Below the pieces are notes generated by a model. The model was not told where the DNA came from. It made no database searches and saw nothing but the letters and a program-made list of their open reading frames with translations. This document shows positions 19,456-29,032 of a stretch of DNA of 64,000 nt, one piece after another. Numbering within the stretch: position 1 is the stretch's first letter; every line of letters starts with the position of its first letter. A program made the translations under genes and the position numbers. This stretch comes from Streptomyces cucumeris (GTDB lineage: Bacteria; Actinomycetota; Actinomycetes; Streptomycetales; Streptomycetaceae), in NCBI RefSeq assembly GCF_024295805.1, contig NZ_JANCLX010000026.1, positions 1-64,000 on the forward strand, written 5' to 3'.

Positions 19456-19986
19456 ATGAACAGCGACGTCCAGATCGCCGGTGACCCGCTCGCCATCCCG
19501 CATCTGCTGCCGCCCGTACCCGCACACCCCTCCACCGTCTCCGCCTTCGCCGGGCTCGCCCGCGCCATCGCCGCCGACCGCGACGGCTGGGCGCCGCTCG
19601 TCCAGTACGACGCCACCAGTCGCTGGTACCACCGGCTGCGCACCGGCCCCGGCTACGAGGTCTGGCTGCTGAGCTGGGTGCCCGGCCAGGGCAGCGGTGC
19701 CCATGACCACGGCCGCTCCTCCGGTGTGCTCACCGTCCTCCAAGGCGAGCTGACCGAACGCGTCGGCCACCAGGGCGCGCGCCACACCCTCACCGCGGGC
19801 GCCCAGCGCGTCTTCGCCCCCGGCTATGTCCACGACGTCGTCAACGACTCCCTGGAACCCGCCGTCAGCCTCCACATCTACTTCCCCGGACTGACCGAGA
19901 TGCCGCTGCACCCCACCCAGAACGCCGGCGCCGGCGCGGCCCCCGCGCTCGACGGCGTCAACGCGCTGGACGCGCTCGGCGGCTGA
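19456..19986 (+). CDS. cysteine dioxygenase family protein (cupin)
   Basis: 176 aa from ATG 19456 with GAGGAA upstream. This non-heme iron cupin would oxidise L-cysteine to cysteine sulfinate. The first cupin motif is visible as WVPGQGSGAHDHGRSSGVLT (His-x-His metal ligands) with VLQGELTE after it. The second is VFAPGYVHDVVNDSLEPAVS, supplying the third histidine. RWYHRLRTGPGYEVWLLSW is the conserved strand before the metal site. It sits alone between whiB and the F420 genes. Substrate by family only; related thiol dioxygenases cannot be excluded. Confidence 0.85.
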   Translation: MNSDVQIAGDPLAIPHLLPPVPAHPSTVSAFAGLARAIAADRDGWAPLVQYDATSRWYHRLRTGPGYEVWLLSWVPGQGSGAHDHGRSSGVLTVLQGELTERVGHQGARHTLTAGAQRVFAPGYVHDVVNDSLEPAVSLHIYFPGLTEMPLHPTQNAGAGAAPALDGVNALDALGG

Positions 19987-20059
19987 CCCGCTCCGCTCCC
20001 ACCTCCGCCGACCGCCCCGAACCTCCTCGGCGCTCCGGGCGACTGCAAGACTGTCCCCC

Positions 20060-21022
20060 ATGCGCATTGTGGTTCTGGCAGGTGGCATCGGCGGTGCCCG
20101 TTTCCTCCGCGGACTGAAGTCGGCCGCCCCCGACGCGGACATCACCGTCATCGGCAACACCGGTGACGACATCCACCTCTTCGGGCTCAAGGTCTGCCCC
20201 GACCTCGACACCGTGATGTACACGCTCGGCGGCGGCATCCACGAGGAGCAGGGCTGGGGCCGGACCGACGAGTCCTTCGCGGTCAAGGAGGAACTGGCCG
20301 CCTACGGGGTGGGACCCGACTGGTTCGGCCTCGGCGACCGTGACTTCGCGACGCACATCGTCCGCACCCAGATGATGGGCGCGGGCTATCCGCTGAGCGC
20401 CGTCACCGAGGCGCTGTGCGCCCGCTGGCAGCCGGGGGTGCGTCTGCTGCCGATGACCGACGACCGGGTCGAGACCCACGTCCTCATCGACGACCCTGAG
20501 GGCGACGGGCGCAAGGCCGTGCACTTCCAGGAGTACTGGGTGCGGCTGCGCGCCTCCGTACCCGCCCACGCCGTGGTCCCCGTCGGCGCCGACCAGGCCA
20601 AACCCGCGCCCGGTGTCCTCGAGGCCATCGCCGGGGCCGATGTCGTCCTCTTCCCGCCGTCCAACCCCGTCGTCAGCATCGGCACCATCCTCGCCGTGCC
20701 GGGGGTGCGCGAGGCCATCGCCGACGCCGGGATACCGGTCGTCGGCCTCTCCCCCATCGTCGGCGACGCGCCCGTGCGCGGTATGGCCGACAAGGTGCTC
20801 GCCGCCGTCGGCGTCGAGTCCACCGCCGCCGCGGTCGCCCAGCACTACGGTTCCGGGCTGCTCGACGGCTGGCTCGTCGACACCGTCGACGCGGGCCGGG
20901 TCGACGCGGTCGAGGCCGCCGGGATCCGCTGCAAGGCCGTCCCGCTGATGATGACCGACACCGAGGCCACCGCCCGGATGGCGGCGGAGGCGCTGGCGCT
21001 GGCCGAGGAGGTGCGCGCATGA
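20060..21022 (+). CDS. fbiA: 2-phospho-L-lactate transferase (F420 biosynthesis)
   Basis: 320 aa. It transfers the activated phospholactate or phosphoenolpyruvate moiety onto Fo to form (dehydro-)F420-0. The N-terminus [19 protein letters not shown] is the family nucleotide-binding start. [27 protein letters not shown] and [15 protein letters not shown] are conserved CofD/FbiA blocks. It overlaps fbiB by 4 bp (ATGA at 21019-21022), forming a two-gene operon. The whiB-fbiA-fbiB order is shared with mycobacteria. Confidence 0.96.
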   Translation: MRIVVLAGGIGGARFLRGLKSAAPDADITVIGNTGDDIHLFGLKVCPDLDTVMYTLGGGIHEEQGWGRTDESFAVKEELAAYGVGPDWFGLGDRDFATHIVRTQMMGAGYPLSAVTEALCARWQPGVRLLPMTDDRVETHVLIDDPEGDGRKAVHFQEYWVRLRASVPAHAVVPVGADQAKPAPGVLEAIAGADVVLFPPSNPVVSIGTILAVPGVREAIADAGIPVVGLSPIVGDAPVRGMADKVLAAVGVESTAAAVAQHYGSGLLDGWLVDTVDAGRVDAVEAAGIRCKAVPLMMTDTEATARMAAEALALAEEVRA

Positions 21023-22404
21023 GCCCCTCCGCACGGCACGGCGGGGCCCCCTCGTACCGGGTGTGGGCCCTCCCCGGCCTCCCCGAGGTCCGGCAGGGCG
21101 ACGATCTCGCCAAGCTCATCGCCGACGCCGCGACCGCCGACGGGCTGCCCGGACTCGCCGACGGCGACGTCCTCGTCGTCACCTCGAAGATCGTCAGCAA
21201 GGCCGAGGGACGGGTGGTCGAAGCCGCCGACCGCGAGGCCGCGATAGACGCCGAGGCGGTGCGGGTGGTCGCCCGGCGCGGCGCCACCCGGATCGTGGAG
21301 ACCCGGCACGGGCTGGTCATGGCCGCCGCCGGGGTCGACGCCTCCAACACCCCCGCCGGGACCGTGCTGTTGCTCCCCGAGGACCCCGACGCCTCCGCCC
21401 GCGCCCTCCGCGACGGGCTGCGGGACGCGCTCGGCGTCGAGGTCGGCGTCCTCGTCACCGACACCTTCGGACGGCCCTGGCGCAACGGCGTCACCGATGT
21501 CGCCATCGGCGCCGCCGGGGTACGCGTCCTGGACGACCTCCGCGGTGGCTCCGACGCCCACGGCAACCCGCTGAGCGCCACGATCGTCGCCACCGCCGAT
21601 GAGCTGGCCGCCGCGGGCGAACTGGTCAAGGGCAAGGCGGACGGACTGCCGGTGGCGGTGGTGCGGGGGCTGCCGCAGGTGGTGGCCCCGGAACCGGACG
21701 ATGCCGGTGCGGGTGCCGACGCGGGTGCGGGTGCGGGTGCCGGTCCGCGGGGCGCGCGGGCGCTGGTGCGCGGTGCCGCCGACGACATGTTCCGGCTGGG
21801 CACCTCCGAGGCCGTACGGGAGGCCGTCACCCTGCGGCGTACGGTGCGCGAGTTCACCGACGAGCCGGTGGACGGCGCGGCGGTACGGCGTGCCGTGGCC
21901 GCCGCCGTGACCGCTCCCGCGCCCCACCACACGACGCCCTGGCGGTTCGTGCTGCTGGAGTCCGCCGAGTCCCGGACCGGACTGCTCGACGCCATGCGGG
22001 ACGCGTGGATCGCGGATCTGCGCGGCGACGGCTTCTCCGAGGAGTCCGTCGCCAAGCGGGTACGGCGCGGGGACGTGCTGCGCAAGGCGCCGTACCTGGT
22101 GGTGCCGTGCCTGGTCGCGGACGGCGCGCATACGTACCCGGACGCGCGGCGCAATGCGGCCGAGCGCGAGATGTTCGTGGTGGCAGCGGGGGCCGGGGTG
22201 CAGAATCTGCTGGTCGCGCTGGCGGGTGAGCGGCTGGGGTCGGCCTGGGTGTCGTCGACGATGTTCTGCCGCCCGGTGGTGCGGGAGGTGCTGGGCCTGC
22301 CGGAGGACTGGGACCCGATGGGCGCGGTCGCCGTCGGCCACGCGGCGGCTCCGCCGAGGGAACGGCCGGAGCGGGACGCGGGGGCGTTCGTGGTGGTGCG
22401 GTAG
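21019..22404 (+). CDS. fbiB: F420-0:gamma-glutamyl ligase / FMN reductase fusion
   Basis: 461 aa two-domain protein. Residues about 10-230 are the CofE-type ligase that adds gamma-linked glutamates to F420-0 ([49 protein letters not shown]). A short Gly/Ala/Asp linker at about 230-245 leads to a nitroreductase-fold domain (about 260-461: [34 protein letters not shown]), which in FbiB reduces dehydro-F420-0 using FMN. Coupled to fbiA by overlapping codons. The 3' side runs into the poly-G and inverted-repeat region. Confidence 0.95.
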   Translation: MSPSARHGGAPSYRVWALPGLPEVRQGDDLAKLIADAATADGLPGLADGDVLVVTSKIVSKAEGRVVEAADREAAIDAEAVRVVARRGATRIVETRHGLVMAAAGVDASNTPAGTVLLLPEDPDASARALRDGLRDALGVEVGVLVTDTFGRPWRNGVTDVAIGAAGVRVLDDLRGGSDAHGNPLSATIVATADELAAAGELVKGKADGLPVAVVRGLPQVVAPEPDDAGAGADAGAGAGAGPRGARALVRGAADDMFRLGTSEAVREAVTLRRTVREFTDEPVDGAAVRRAVAAAVTAPAPHHTTPWRFVLLESAESRTGLLDAMRDAWIADLRGDGFSEESVAKRVRRGDVLRKAPYLVVPCLVADGAHTYPDARRNAAEREMFVVAAGAGVQNLLVALAGERLGSAWVSSTMFCRPVVREVLGLPEDWDPMGAVAVGHAAAPPRERPERDAGAFVVVR

Positions 22405-22557
22405 GGGTTCGCTCTCGGTGGCGTGTGCGGGGTGCTGAGTGCGCCGCTGCGGCGCTCGGGGCGCGCGGGTGCGAGGTGCGCGCCGTGGGTGGGGGCGCGC
22501 GTTGTGCGGGGTGGGGTGTGGGGGTGCGGTGGGTGTGCGGCGCGGGGTGGCCGGGTG

Positions 22558-22634
<77 letters not shown>

Positions 22635-22651
22635 CGGCGGGGGGGGGCGGG

Positions 22652-22850
22652 GTGCGGGTGCGGGGCCTCCGGGGTGGGGTCCTGGACCGTATATTTACGG
22701 CGCCGGTACCCGGAGACGTGAGCCTGGGCCGGAGATTGGCGCCACAAATACGCCCCTGGCCTTCGGCATGGGGAACCCCGCAGCGTCCAGGACCCCACCC
22801 CTGCGACCCCGCACCCTCCCGCCTCGTCGTCGACCACCCGCCGGACCGGG
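22652..22850 (+). repeat. MITE-like element, arm A of an inverted pair
   Basis: The 131-bp core at 22671-22801 starts with GGGGTGGGGTCCTGGAC and ends with its exact reverse complement (22785-22801), i.e. perfect 17-bp terminal inverted repeats. The same core occurs inverted at 23901-24031 with about five differences by eye. Similarity continues about 19 bases outward on the left and about 50 on the right. Inside are the AT-rich near-palindrome CCGTATATTTACGG and GGCGCC boxes. No transposase is encoded, so it fits a non-autonomous element. Confidence 0.8.
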
Positions 22851-22890
22851 GACCGGGCGGGCTGTCCTAGGGGGGTCGTAGGGTGGCGGC

Positions 22891-23796
22891 GTGTCTGTCA
22901 GCCGTACCTGGACGCCCTCGGGGCCCTATGACCTCGCGCGCAATCTCTGCGTACTTCAGCGGGGGCCGGGGGATCCGGCGTTCCGGGTCGGTGGGGACGG
23001 CACGTTCTGGCGGGCGACCCGGACCCCGGAAGGGCCCGGCACCCTCCGCGTCGCACGCCGCGGCGGCGAGATCGAAGCGCACGCCTGGGGACCGGGTGCC
23101 GCATGGCTGCTCGACGGGCTTCCCTCGATGCTCGGGGCACACGACGACCCGTCCGGTTTCACCCCGCGCCACCGCCTCGTCCACGAGGCCCACCGCCGTA
23201 ACCCCGGGCTGCGCCTGATCCGCACCGGGCTGGTCCTCGAATCGCTGATCCCCTCGATCCTGGAGCAGAAGGTCACCAGCGACGAGGCGTACCGCGCCTG
23301 GCGGTTGCTGCTCCAGCGACACGGCGAGCCCGCGCCCGGACCGGCCGAGCGGATGCGGGTGATGCCCGATCCGCGCGCGTGGTCGCTGATCCCGTCCTGG
23401 GAGTGGCACAAGGCGGGCGTCGACTCCAAGCGCTCGGCGACGATCCTCCGGGCCGTCCGGGCCGCGCGGCGGCTGGAGGAGGCGGCGGCCATGGATCTCG
23501 CCGCCGCGTCCGCCCGTCTCCAGCTCATACCGGGCATCGGGCCCTGGACCGCGGCCGAGACCCTTCAGCGCAGCAACGGCACTCCGGACGCGATCACGGT
23601 CGGGGACCTCCATCTGCCGCGCATCGTGGGCTACGCGCTGACCGGTCAGCGGGGTACCGATGACGCGGCGATGCTCGAACTACTGGCTCCCTACGCGGGT
23701 CAGCGCCACCGGGCGGCCCGGCTGATCCTGTTGTCCGGCCGCACTCCACCCCGCCGCGCCCCGCGCTTCGCCGTACGGGACTTCCGCGCCATGTAG
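22891..23796 (+). CDS. DNA-3-methyladenine glycosylase 2 / HhH-GPD family DNA glycosylase
   Basis: 301 aa from GTG 22891. This base-excision repair enzyme would remove alkylated bases. The C-terminal domain has the helix-hairpin-helix loop LQLIPGIGPWTAAETLQ, then Gly-rich turn and catalytic aspartate in TVGDLHLPRIVGYAL. Upstream, LESLIPSILEQKVTSDEAYRAW is the conserved helix of the AlkA-type fold, and the N-terminal roughly 100 residues form the extra domain seen in long actinobacterial homologues. The gene is bracketed by two inverted copies of a MITE-like element, which may affect its expression or mobility. Substrate range is by family only. Confidence 0.85.
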   Translation: MSVSRTWTPSGPYDLARNLCVLQRGPGDPAFRVGGDGTFWRATRTPEGPGTLRVARRGGEIEAHAWGPGAAWLLDGLPSMLGAHDDPSGFTPRHRLVHEAHRRNPGLRLIRTGLVLESLIPSILEQKVTSDEAYRAWRLLLQRHGEPAPGPAERMRVMPDPRAWSLIPSWEWHKAGVDSKRSATILRAVRAARRLEEAAAMDLAAASARLQLIPGIGPWTAAETLQRSNGTPDAITVGDLHLPRIVGYALTGQRGTDDAAMLELLAPYAGQRHRAARLILLSGRTPPRRAPRFAVRDFRAM

Positions 23797-23797
23797 C

Positions 23798-23837
23798 CGG
23801 GTCCAGCGGGTGGTCGGCGACGAGACGGAGGGTGCGC
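23798..23837 (-). repeat. partial third copy of the element's end
   Basis: Just after the glycosylase stop, about 40 bases read on the minus strand (CACCCTCC-GTCTCGTCGCCGACCACCC type) repeat the outer flank of arm A (22811-22851). They also stand as a direct repeat of 23853-23893 in arm B. This looks like a tandem duplication or a truncated relic of the element's flank. Confidence 0.5.
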
Positions 23838-23850
23838 ACATCCCGTCGTG

Positions 23851-24050
23851 TCCCGGTCCGGCCGGTAGCCGGCGACGAGACGGGAGGGTGCGGGGTCGCA
23901 GGGGTGGGGTCCTGGACGCTGCGGGGTTCCCCATGCCGAAGCCCAGGGGCGTATTTGTGGCGCCAATCTCCGGCCCAGGCTCACGTCCCCGGGCAACGGC
24001 GCCGTAAATATACGGTCCAGGACCCCGCCCCGGAGGCCCCGCACCCGCAC
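23851..24050 (-). repeat. MITE-like element, arm B of an inverted pair
   Basis: Reverse-complement copy of the element at 22652-22850. Core 23901-24031 is also 131 bp; its terminal inverted repeats differ at one position (GGGGTGGGG versus GGGGCGGGG). Outside the core, 20 bases on one side and 19 on the other are identical to arm A, and the match then decays. It lies between the glycosylase stop and the nucleotidyltransferase stop. Confidence 0.8.
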
Positions 24051-24084
24051 CCGCACCACCGAACGCACCCGCCCCACGGACCCC

Positions 24085-25185
24085 CTACTGGTCGGAAGAG
24101 AACCGCACCGCACCCGCCGGGATGTCCGCCCCGCACCACACCCGTACGCCGTCGTGGAGTTCGTTGTCCGCGCCCACCCGGGCGCCGTCGCCGATGACGG
24201 CGCCCTGCAGGACCGTGCGCGCTCCGATGCGGGCGCCCGCGCCGACGAGGGAGTCGCGCACCTGCGCGCCCTCCTCGACGATCGCGCCCTCCAGCACCGC
24301 GCTGCCCTCGATCCGGGCGCCCGCGCCCACCCGGGCTCGGGGGCCGATCACCGTGCCGCCGGAGAGCTTGGCGTCGTCCGCCACGGATGCGCTCTCCAGG
24401 ACCAGCCGCTCACCGCAGCGCCCCGGCACCGCCGGGGAGGGGGCGCGGCCCAGGACCAGGTCGGCCGAGCCGCGGACGAACGCCTGCGGGGTGCCGAGGT
24501 CCAGCCAGTACGTGGAGTCGACCATGCCCTGGAGGTGGGCGCCCGCCTCGAGCAGTCCGGGGAAGGTCTCGCGCTCCACGGAGACGGGGCGGTCGGCGGG
24601 GATGGCGTCGATGACCGAGCGGTTGAAGACGTACGCGCCCGCGTTGATCTGGTCGGTGACGATCTCCTCGGGGGTCTGCGGCTTCTCGAGGAAGGCGGTG
24701 ACCCGGCCCTCGGCGTCGGTCGGCACCAGCCCGAACGCACGCGGGTCGCTGACCCGGGTGAGGTGGAGGGAGACATCGGCACCGGTGGTGCGGTGGGTGT
24801 CCACGAGGGCGCGGATGTCGAGGCCGGTGAGGATGTCGCCGTTGAAGATGAGCACCGGGTCGTCGGGGCCGGAGCGCAGCCGGGAGGCGACGTTGCGGAT
24901 GGCTCCGCCGGTGCCGAGCGGCTCCTCCTCGGTGACGTACTCCAGATGCAATCCGAGTGACGACCCGTCACCGAAGTAGGGCTCGAAGACCTCGGCGAGG
25001 TAGGACGTGGCGAGCACGATGTGCTCGACCCCGGCGGCACGGGCACGGGCGAGTTGATGGGTGAGGAACGGCACGCCCGCCGCCGGGACCATCGGCTTGG
25101 GGGTGTGCACCGTCATGGGTCGCAACCGGGTCCCCTTGCCGCCGACCAGGAGGATCGCTTCTGGCGTTGATGGCGCTGTGGTCAC
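24085..25185 (-). CDS. sugar-1-phosphate nucleotidyltransferase (probable mannose-1-phosphate guanylyltransferase)
   Basis: 366 aa from GTG 25185. N-terminal catalytic Rossmann-like domain: ILLVGGKGTRLRPMT (nucleotide and metal binding), TPKPMVPAAGVPF, the Mg-binding FNGDILTGLD, and FLEKP. The C-terminal third (from about residue 260) is a left-handed beta-helix of hexapeptide repeats (SVADDAKLSGGTVIGPRARVGAGARIEGSAVL). This architecture and the neighbouring manA/manB genes favour GDP-mannose synthesis, as for its mycobacterial counterpart in the same gene order. Glucose-1-phosphate thymidylyl- or uridylyltransferase activity cannot be ruled out. Confidence 0.88.
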   Translation of the reverse strand: MTTAPSTPEAILLVGGKGTRLRPMTVHTPKPMVPAAGVPFLTHQLARARAAGVEHIVLATSYLAEVFEPYFGDGSSLGLHLEYVTEEEPLGTGGAIRNVASRLRSGPDDPVLIFNGDILTGLDIRALVDTHRTTGADVSLHLTRVSDPRAFGLVPTDAEGRVTAFLEKPQTPEEIVTDQINAGAYVFNRSVIDAIPADRPVSVERETFPGLLEAGAHLQGMVDSTYWLDLGTPQAFVRGSADLVLGRAPSPAVPGRCGERLVLESASVADDAKLSGGTVIGPRARVGAGARIEGSAVLEGAIVEEGAQVRDSLVGAGARIGARTVLQGAVIGDGARVGADNELHDGVRVWCGADIPAGAVRFSSDQ

Positions 25186-25256
25186 GTATCGTCTCTGCTT
25201 CCTGCTGGGGCTCGCCGGGCCGGGCCAGTGTAGGCAGATCCGTGGACCGCGCCTGG

Positions 25257-26585
25257 TCAGCGCCCCTGGAGCCGGGCCGCCGCACGGCGCACCGGGCCGA
25301 GCTTGTCGTAGAGACGCCGCCCGGGGCAGTCGGTGGCGAAGCCGTCACGGTGTCCGGAGACCACGTTGAACCTCACACTGGTGCCCTTTGTGTACTTGTT
25401 CCCGCCACCGGACACCAGATGGACCACGGCCTTCGGGTTCCTGTCGAAGAGACCCAGTTTCCACGCGGTGAGTCCGGCGATCGCGTTCACCGCCTTCTTG
25501 GACGGCCGCTCGGTGTCGAAGGTTCCGAGGACAGCGACTCCCATGCTCTTCGCGTTGAACCCGCGGGTGTGCGCGCCGATGACGGCTTTGGCCACACCGC
25601 CGGCGCGGCCTTCGTAGATGTTTCCGCATCGGTCGACGGTGAAGTTGTAGCCGTAGTCCCGCCAGCCCATGCTCTTGACGTGGTAGCGGTAGATACCGCG
25701 CAAGAGGGAGGGGACTTCGGAGCAGCGGTAGGTGTTGCCCGTCACGGTGTGGTGGAGGAAGGCGACTTTGACCGTCCTGCTGTAGGCGTGCCCTTTCTCA
25801 CGGAGGGTCTCGTCGGCGCCCCATGCGGCGCGGGTGATGATGCGGGGCCTGGGGGCGGTGTGCGGCGCGGCGGTGGCCGCGGGGGACGCGGAGGGGCGGT
25901 GCGCCGGGGGCTTCAGCGGCTTTGCGGGCACGGCGGGCTTGAGGGGTTTGGCGGGTTTCACCGGCCGGATGGGCCGCACCGGTTTCGCGGGCCGCGCGGA
26001 CCGCACCGGTTTCGGGGTGGCCGCCGGGCCGCGCGTCACGGGCGCGGGGAGCGGGCGGTGCGCGGCCGGTGCCGCTTCCCCGGGGTTCACCAGGTCCAGC
26101 CGCATACCCGCGGGCAGTGCCGGTGCGGACCGGGTGGTGGCGGGCAGGACGCGCGCCTGCACCCCGTCGGCGGCGCCGACCCACAGCGGTGCCGTACCGC
26201 CGTGTGCGGGGGCGGTGCCGAGTTCGGGGAGGGCGGGGTCGGGGGCCTCGTCGCCGTACGGTGTGAGGTTCTGCCAGGCGGACCACAGACCGGTGCCAGT
26301 GGCGCGCGTCCGTACCTGCACCTGGGCGCCGAGTTCCTGGTCGGCACGGTCCCAGACGACGCCGACCAGCGAGAACGGCCGTACGCCACGTGCGGCGACC
26401 CCCTGGGCGCCGCCGGGCGCGACCGCGCTCCGCGCGAGGCCGCCGCCCAGGGCGCGCAGCGGCAGTGACTGGGTGCCGCCGGGCTGGACGGCGCGGGGGT
26501 CGGCGGCGGCGCTGTACAGAACGAGCGGGACGGCGAGGGCGGCGGTGCAGACGACGCCGGTCGACAGGGCGAGAAAAGCGCGCAT
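25257..26585 (-). CDS. exported PGRP-type N-acetylmuramoyl-L-alanine amidase
   Basis: 442 aa from ATG 26585 (an ATG at 26603 is the alternative; neither has a clear ribosome site). The signal peptide is RAFLALSTGVVCTAALAVPLVLYS. A beta-rich region follows, then a linker at about 195-265 full of KPVRP/KPLKP repeats. The C-terminal amidase domain (about 270-440) has WGADE, the zinc ligand in FLHHTVTGNTY, the YRYHVKSMGWRDYGYNF block and SGHRDGFATDCPG with the second His and the Cys. It would cleave the peptide-glycan amide bond in the wall. The basic KP-rich linker may bind anionic wall polymers. Confidence 0.88.
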   Translation of the reverse strand: MRAFLALSTGVVCTAALAVPLVLYSAAADPRAVQPGGTQSLPLRALGGGLARSAVAPGGAQGVAARGVRPFSLVGVVWDRADQELGAQVQVRTRATGTGLWSAWQNLTPYGDEAPDPALPELGTAPAHGGTAPLWVGAADGVQARVLPATTRSAPALPAGMRLDLVNPGEAAPAAHRPLPAPVTRGPAATPKPVRSARPAKPVRPIRPVKPAKPLKPAVPAKPLKPPAHRPSASPAATAAPHTAPRPRIITRAAWGADETLREKGHAYSRTVKVAFLHHTVTGNTYRCSEVPSLLRGIYRYHVKSMGWRDYGYNFTVDRCGNIYEGRAGGVAKAVIGAHTRGFNAKSMGVAVLGTFDTERPSKKAVNAIAGLTAWKLGLFDRNPKAVVHLVSGGGNKYTKGTSVRFNVVSGHRDGFATDCPGRRLYDKLGPVRRAAARLQGR

Positions 26586-26712
26586 GTGAAAAATCGTGGA
26601 CATACCGCAACAAGGCTGTCCATTCGGGAGCGGACGCCGCGCCGAGCCGGTCCGGGGGCCGGACGTGCGCATCCCCGTTCGGGGCGAACGGCGGCCGCGT
26701 ACGCTTGCGCGC

Positions 26713-27462
26713 GTGAACGCCACCGATCGCACCCCTGCCGACCTGCTGCGATCCGCGCTCGCCGCGGATCCGGCCCGCCCGCTCGTGACCTTCTACGACG
26801 ACGCGACGGGTGAACGCGTCGAACTCTCCGTGGCCACTTTCGCCAATTGGGTGGCGAAGACCGCCAACCTGCTCCAGGACGATCTGTCGGCCGCGCCGGG
26901 CGACCGGCTGGCGCTGCTGCTGCCTGCCCACTGGCAGACCGCGGTGTGGCTGCTGGCCTGCTCGTCGGTGGGTGTGGTGGCGGAGGTCGGGGGCGATCCG
27001 GCCGCCGCCGATGTGGTCGTGAGCGGCCCGGACTCCCTGGAGGAGGCACGGGCCTGCTCCGGGGAGCGGATCGCGCTGGCGCTGCGCCCGATGGGCGGGC
27101 GGTTCCCGCAGCCGCCGCCGGGGTTCGCGGACTACGCGGTGGAGGTGCCGAGCCAGGGCGACCGCTTCGCGCCGTACGCCCCGGTGGACCCGGACGCGCC
27201 CGCGCTGACCGTGGGCGGGCTGGAGCTGACCGGGGCCGGGCTGGTGGAGCGGGCGCGGGCGGACGCGGCGGCGCGGGGGCTCGGACCGGGCTCCCGGGTG
27301 CTGTCCGGGCTGGCGTACGACGGCTGGGAGGGGCTCTCGTACGGGCTGTTCGCCCCGCTGGCCTCGGGCGGCTCGGTGGTGCTGTGCCGCCATCTGGACC
27401 AGCTCGACGCGCGGGCGCTGGCCGGGCGCCGGGAGAGTGAGCGCGTCACCGAGAGCGTCTAG
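26713..27462 (+). CDS. TIGR03089 family protein (truncated AMP-binding-like)
   Basis: 249 aa from GTG 26713. The start resembles an AMP-dependent synthetase N-terminus: ADLLRSALAADPARPLVTFYDDATGERVELSVATFANWVAK, then GDRLALLLPAHWQTAVWLLAC. The adenylate-forming core motifs and the C-terminal domain are missing, which is characteristic of TIGR03089. The molecular role is unknown. It is divergent from the amidase and upstream of the LCP genes. The mycobacterial homologue, as I recall, also neighbours an LCP gene. Confidence 0.82.
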   Translation: MNATDRTPADLLRSALAADPARPLVTFYDDATGERVELSVATFANWVAKTANLLQDDLSAAPGDRLALLLPAHWQTAVWLLACSSVGVVAEVGGDPAAADVVVSGPDSLEEARACSGERIALALRPMGGRFPQPPPGFADYAVEVPSQGDRFAPYAPVDPDAPALTVGGLELTGAGLVERARADAAARGLGPGSRVLSGLAYDGWEGLSYGLFAPLASGGSVVLCRHLDQLDARALAGRRESERVTESV

Positions 27463-27683
27463 TTGCGGTCCGGGCGGTCCTCCGGGACCGCCCGGATCCC
27501 CCCTGACCCGTCCGGCGGACCCGCGGGCCGAGCCCACGCGCCCCGCCGCCCGCCCCGCGCGATGATCGACGGATACGTACAACCATGTGCGGGGTTCGCA
27601 TGTCTGTCCCAATAATTCGGGACCCCGGCATGCGATGCGAGTCCGCCCTGCCGGGGTGGACCACGGGTTGGGAGGACGCGGAC

Positions 27684-28802
27684 GTGACGAGTGACAGCCC
27701 GGACACGGCGCCCAGAGGTGGGCGTCGATGGCTGCGCGTGCTCGCGCTGGGCGTGGCCGTACTGGTGCTGTCGATCGCCGGGACGGGCTGGTGGTTCTAC
27801 GAACGCCTGAACGGCAACATCCGCACCGACACCCGCACCGCGGACGAGCTGCGGAAGTACGAGGCGGAGCGGCCGGTCTCGGTGGTGCGGGACGCCCAGA
27901 ACATCCTGCTGATCGGCTCGGACGACCGCGGCGGCAAGGGCAACGGGAAGTACGGCCGGGACACCGGCACCCAGCGTTCGGACACCACGATCCTGCTGCA
28001 CCTCCAGGCGAACGGCAGGGGCGCGACCGCCGTCTCGATCCCGCGTGACCTGATGGTGGACATCCCCGGCTGCGACCGCGCGAACGGGAAGCGGATGGCC
28101 CCCCGGTTCGCCCAGTTCAACTGGGCGTTCGAATACGGCGGGGCGGCCTGCACGATCCGCACGGTGGAGAAGCTGACCGGGATCCGCGTGGACCACCACA
28201 TGATCGTGGACTTCAACGGCTTCAAGAAGCTGGTGAACGCGGTCGGCGGCGTGGAGGTCTGTCTCAAGGAGTCCGTCGACGACAACGACGCGCATCTGCG
28301 GCTGCCCGCGGGGCGCCAGGTCCTCCACGGGGAGCAGGCACTCGGTTATGTACGGGCCCGGTACAGCATCGGTAACGGGAGCGACACCGAGCGTATCGGC
28401 AGGCAGCAGGAGTTCCTCGGCTCGCTTGTGAAGAAAGTGCAGAGCAATGGTGTGCTGCTGAACCCGCGAAAGCTGTATCCCGTGCTCAACGCCGCGACCT
28501 CGTCGCTGACCACCGATCCGGGACTGGATTCGCTCAAGGATCTGTACGACCTGGCACGGGGGGTCCGGAACATCCCCCGGGATAAAATCCGATTCCTTAC
28601 GATTCCGCGACAGCCCTATACGTACAACAAGAACCGTGATGAGCTCGTCCAGCCCGATGCCGATCGCTTGTTCCGGCAGTTGCGTCTCGACCAGCCGGTC
28701 TCGGTGACCCGCTCCGTCACGTCCACGACGGAGGAGGACCCGAAGGCGGTGGACCGCACTCCCTACCAGGGCACGACCGCGGCGCGTGACATCTGCGACT
28801 AA
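27684..28802 (+). CDS. LCP family protein (LytR-CpsA-Psr), 1 of 5
   Basis: 372 aa from GTG 27684 with GGAGG 8 bases upstream; the in-frame ATG at 27585 lacks one. A short cytosolic N-terminus and one TM helix (about 17-38) are followed by the extracellular LCP domain (about 70-260): NILLIGSDDRG, QRSDTTILLHL, VSIPRDLMVDIPG, the VGGVEVC strand, GEQALGYVRARYS and DTERIGRQQEF. LCP enzymes transfer undecaprenyl-linked glycopolymers to peptidoglycan. The Arg/Asp residues that bind the pyrophosphate are present. It lacks the C-terminal LytR_C domain. Confidence 0.93.
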   Translation: MTSDSPDTAPRGGRRWLRVLALGVAVLVLSIAGTGWWFYERLNGNIRTDTRTADELRKYEAERPVSVVRDAQNILLIGSDDRGGKGNGKYGRDTGTQRSDTTILLHLQANGRGATAVSIPRDLMVDIPGCDRANGKRMAPRFAQFNWAFEYGGAACTIRTVEKLTGIRVDHHMIVDFNGFKKLVNAVGGVEVCLKESVDDNDAHLRLPAGRQVLHGEQALGYVRARYSIGNGSDTERIGRQQEFLGSLVKKVQSNGVLLNPRKLYPVLNAATSSLTTDPGLDSLKDLYDLARGVRNIPRDKIRFLTIPRQPYTYNKNRDELVQPDADRLFRQLRLDQPVSVTRSVTSTTEEDPKAVDRTPYQGTTAARDICD

Positions 28803-29032
28803 CCGCGCGAAGCGTGGGGCGCGGACTCGTGAAGGATGGCGAAAGGATTGGGCAGAATGCCCAGTTGTAGGGGAGTGGAATTTGTCACCGGCGTCACTAG
28901 GCGCTGAACTGGGCGGATAGTGTGAGCGATCCGGTGCGCTCTACGAGGTGGCCGCGCACTTGCACAGAAGTACGGATGGGAGCGCCTTGAGGGGGAGGCG
29001 CCGCGTGGCACCAACGGAGGACACAGGCGACC

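Noticed and set aside
19118-19459. Possible short peptide gene or attenuator upstream of cysteine dioxygenase
   Set aside because: No ribosome site, coding signal absent, and the frame ends by chance at the dioxygenase start.
23700-24113. Leftward open frame over arm B
   Set aside because: It is the inverted-repeat sequence read through; same translation occurs in arm A, so it reflects repeated DNA rather than a gene.
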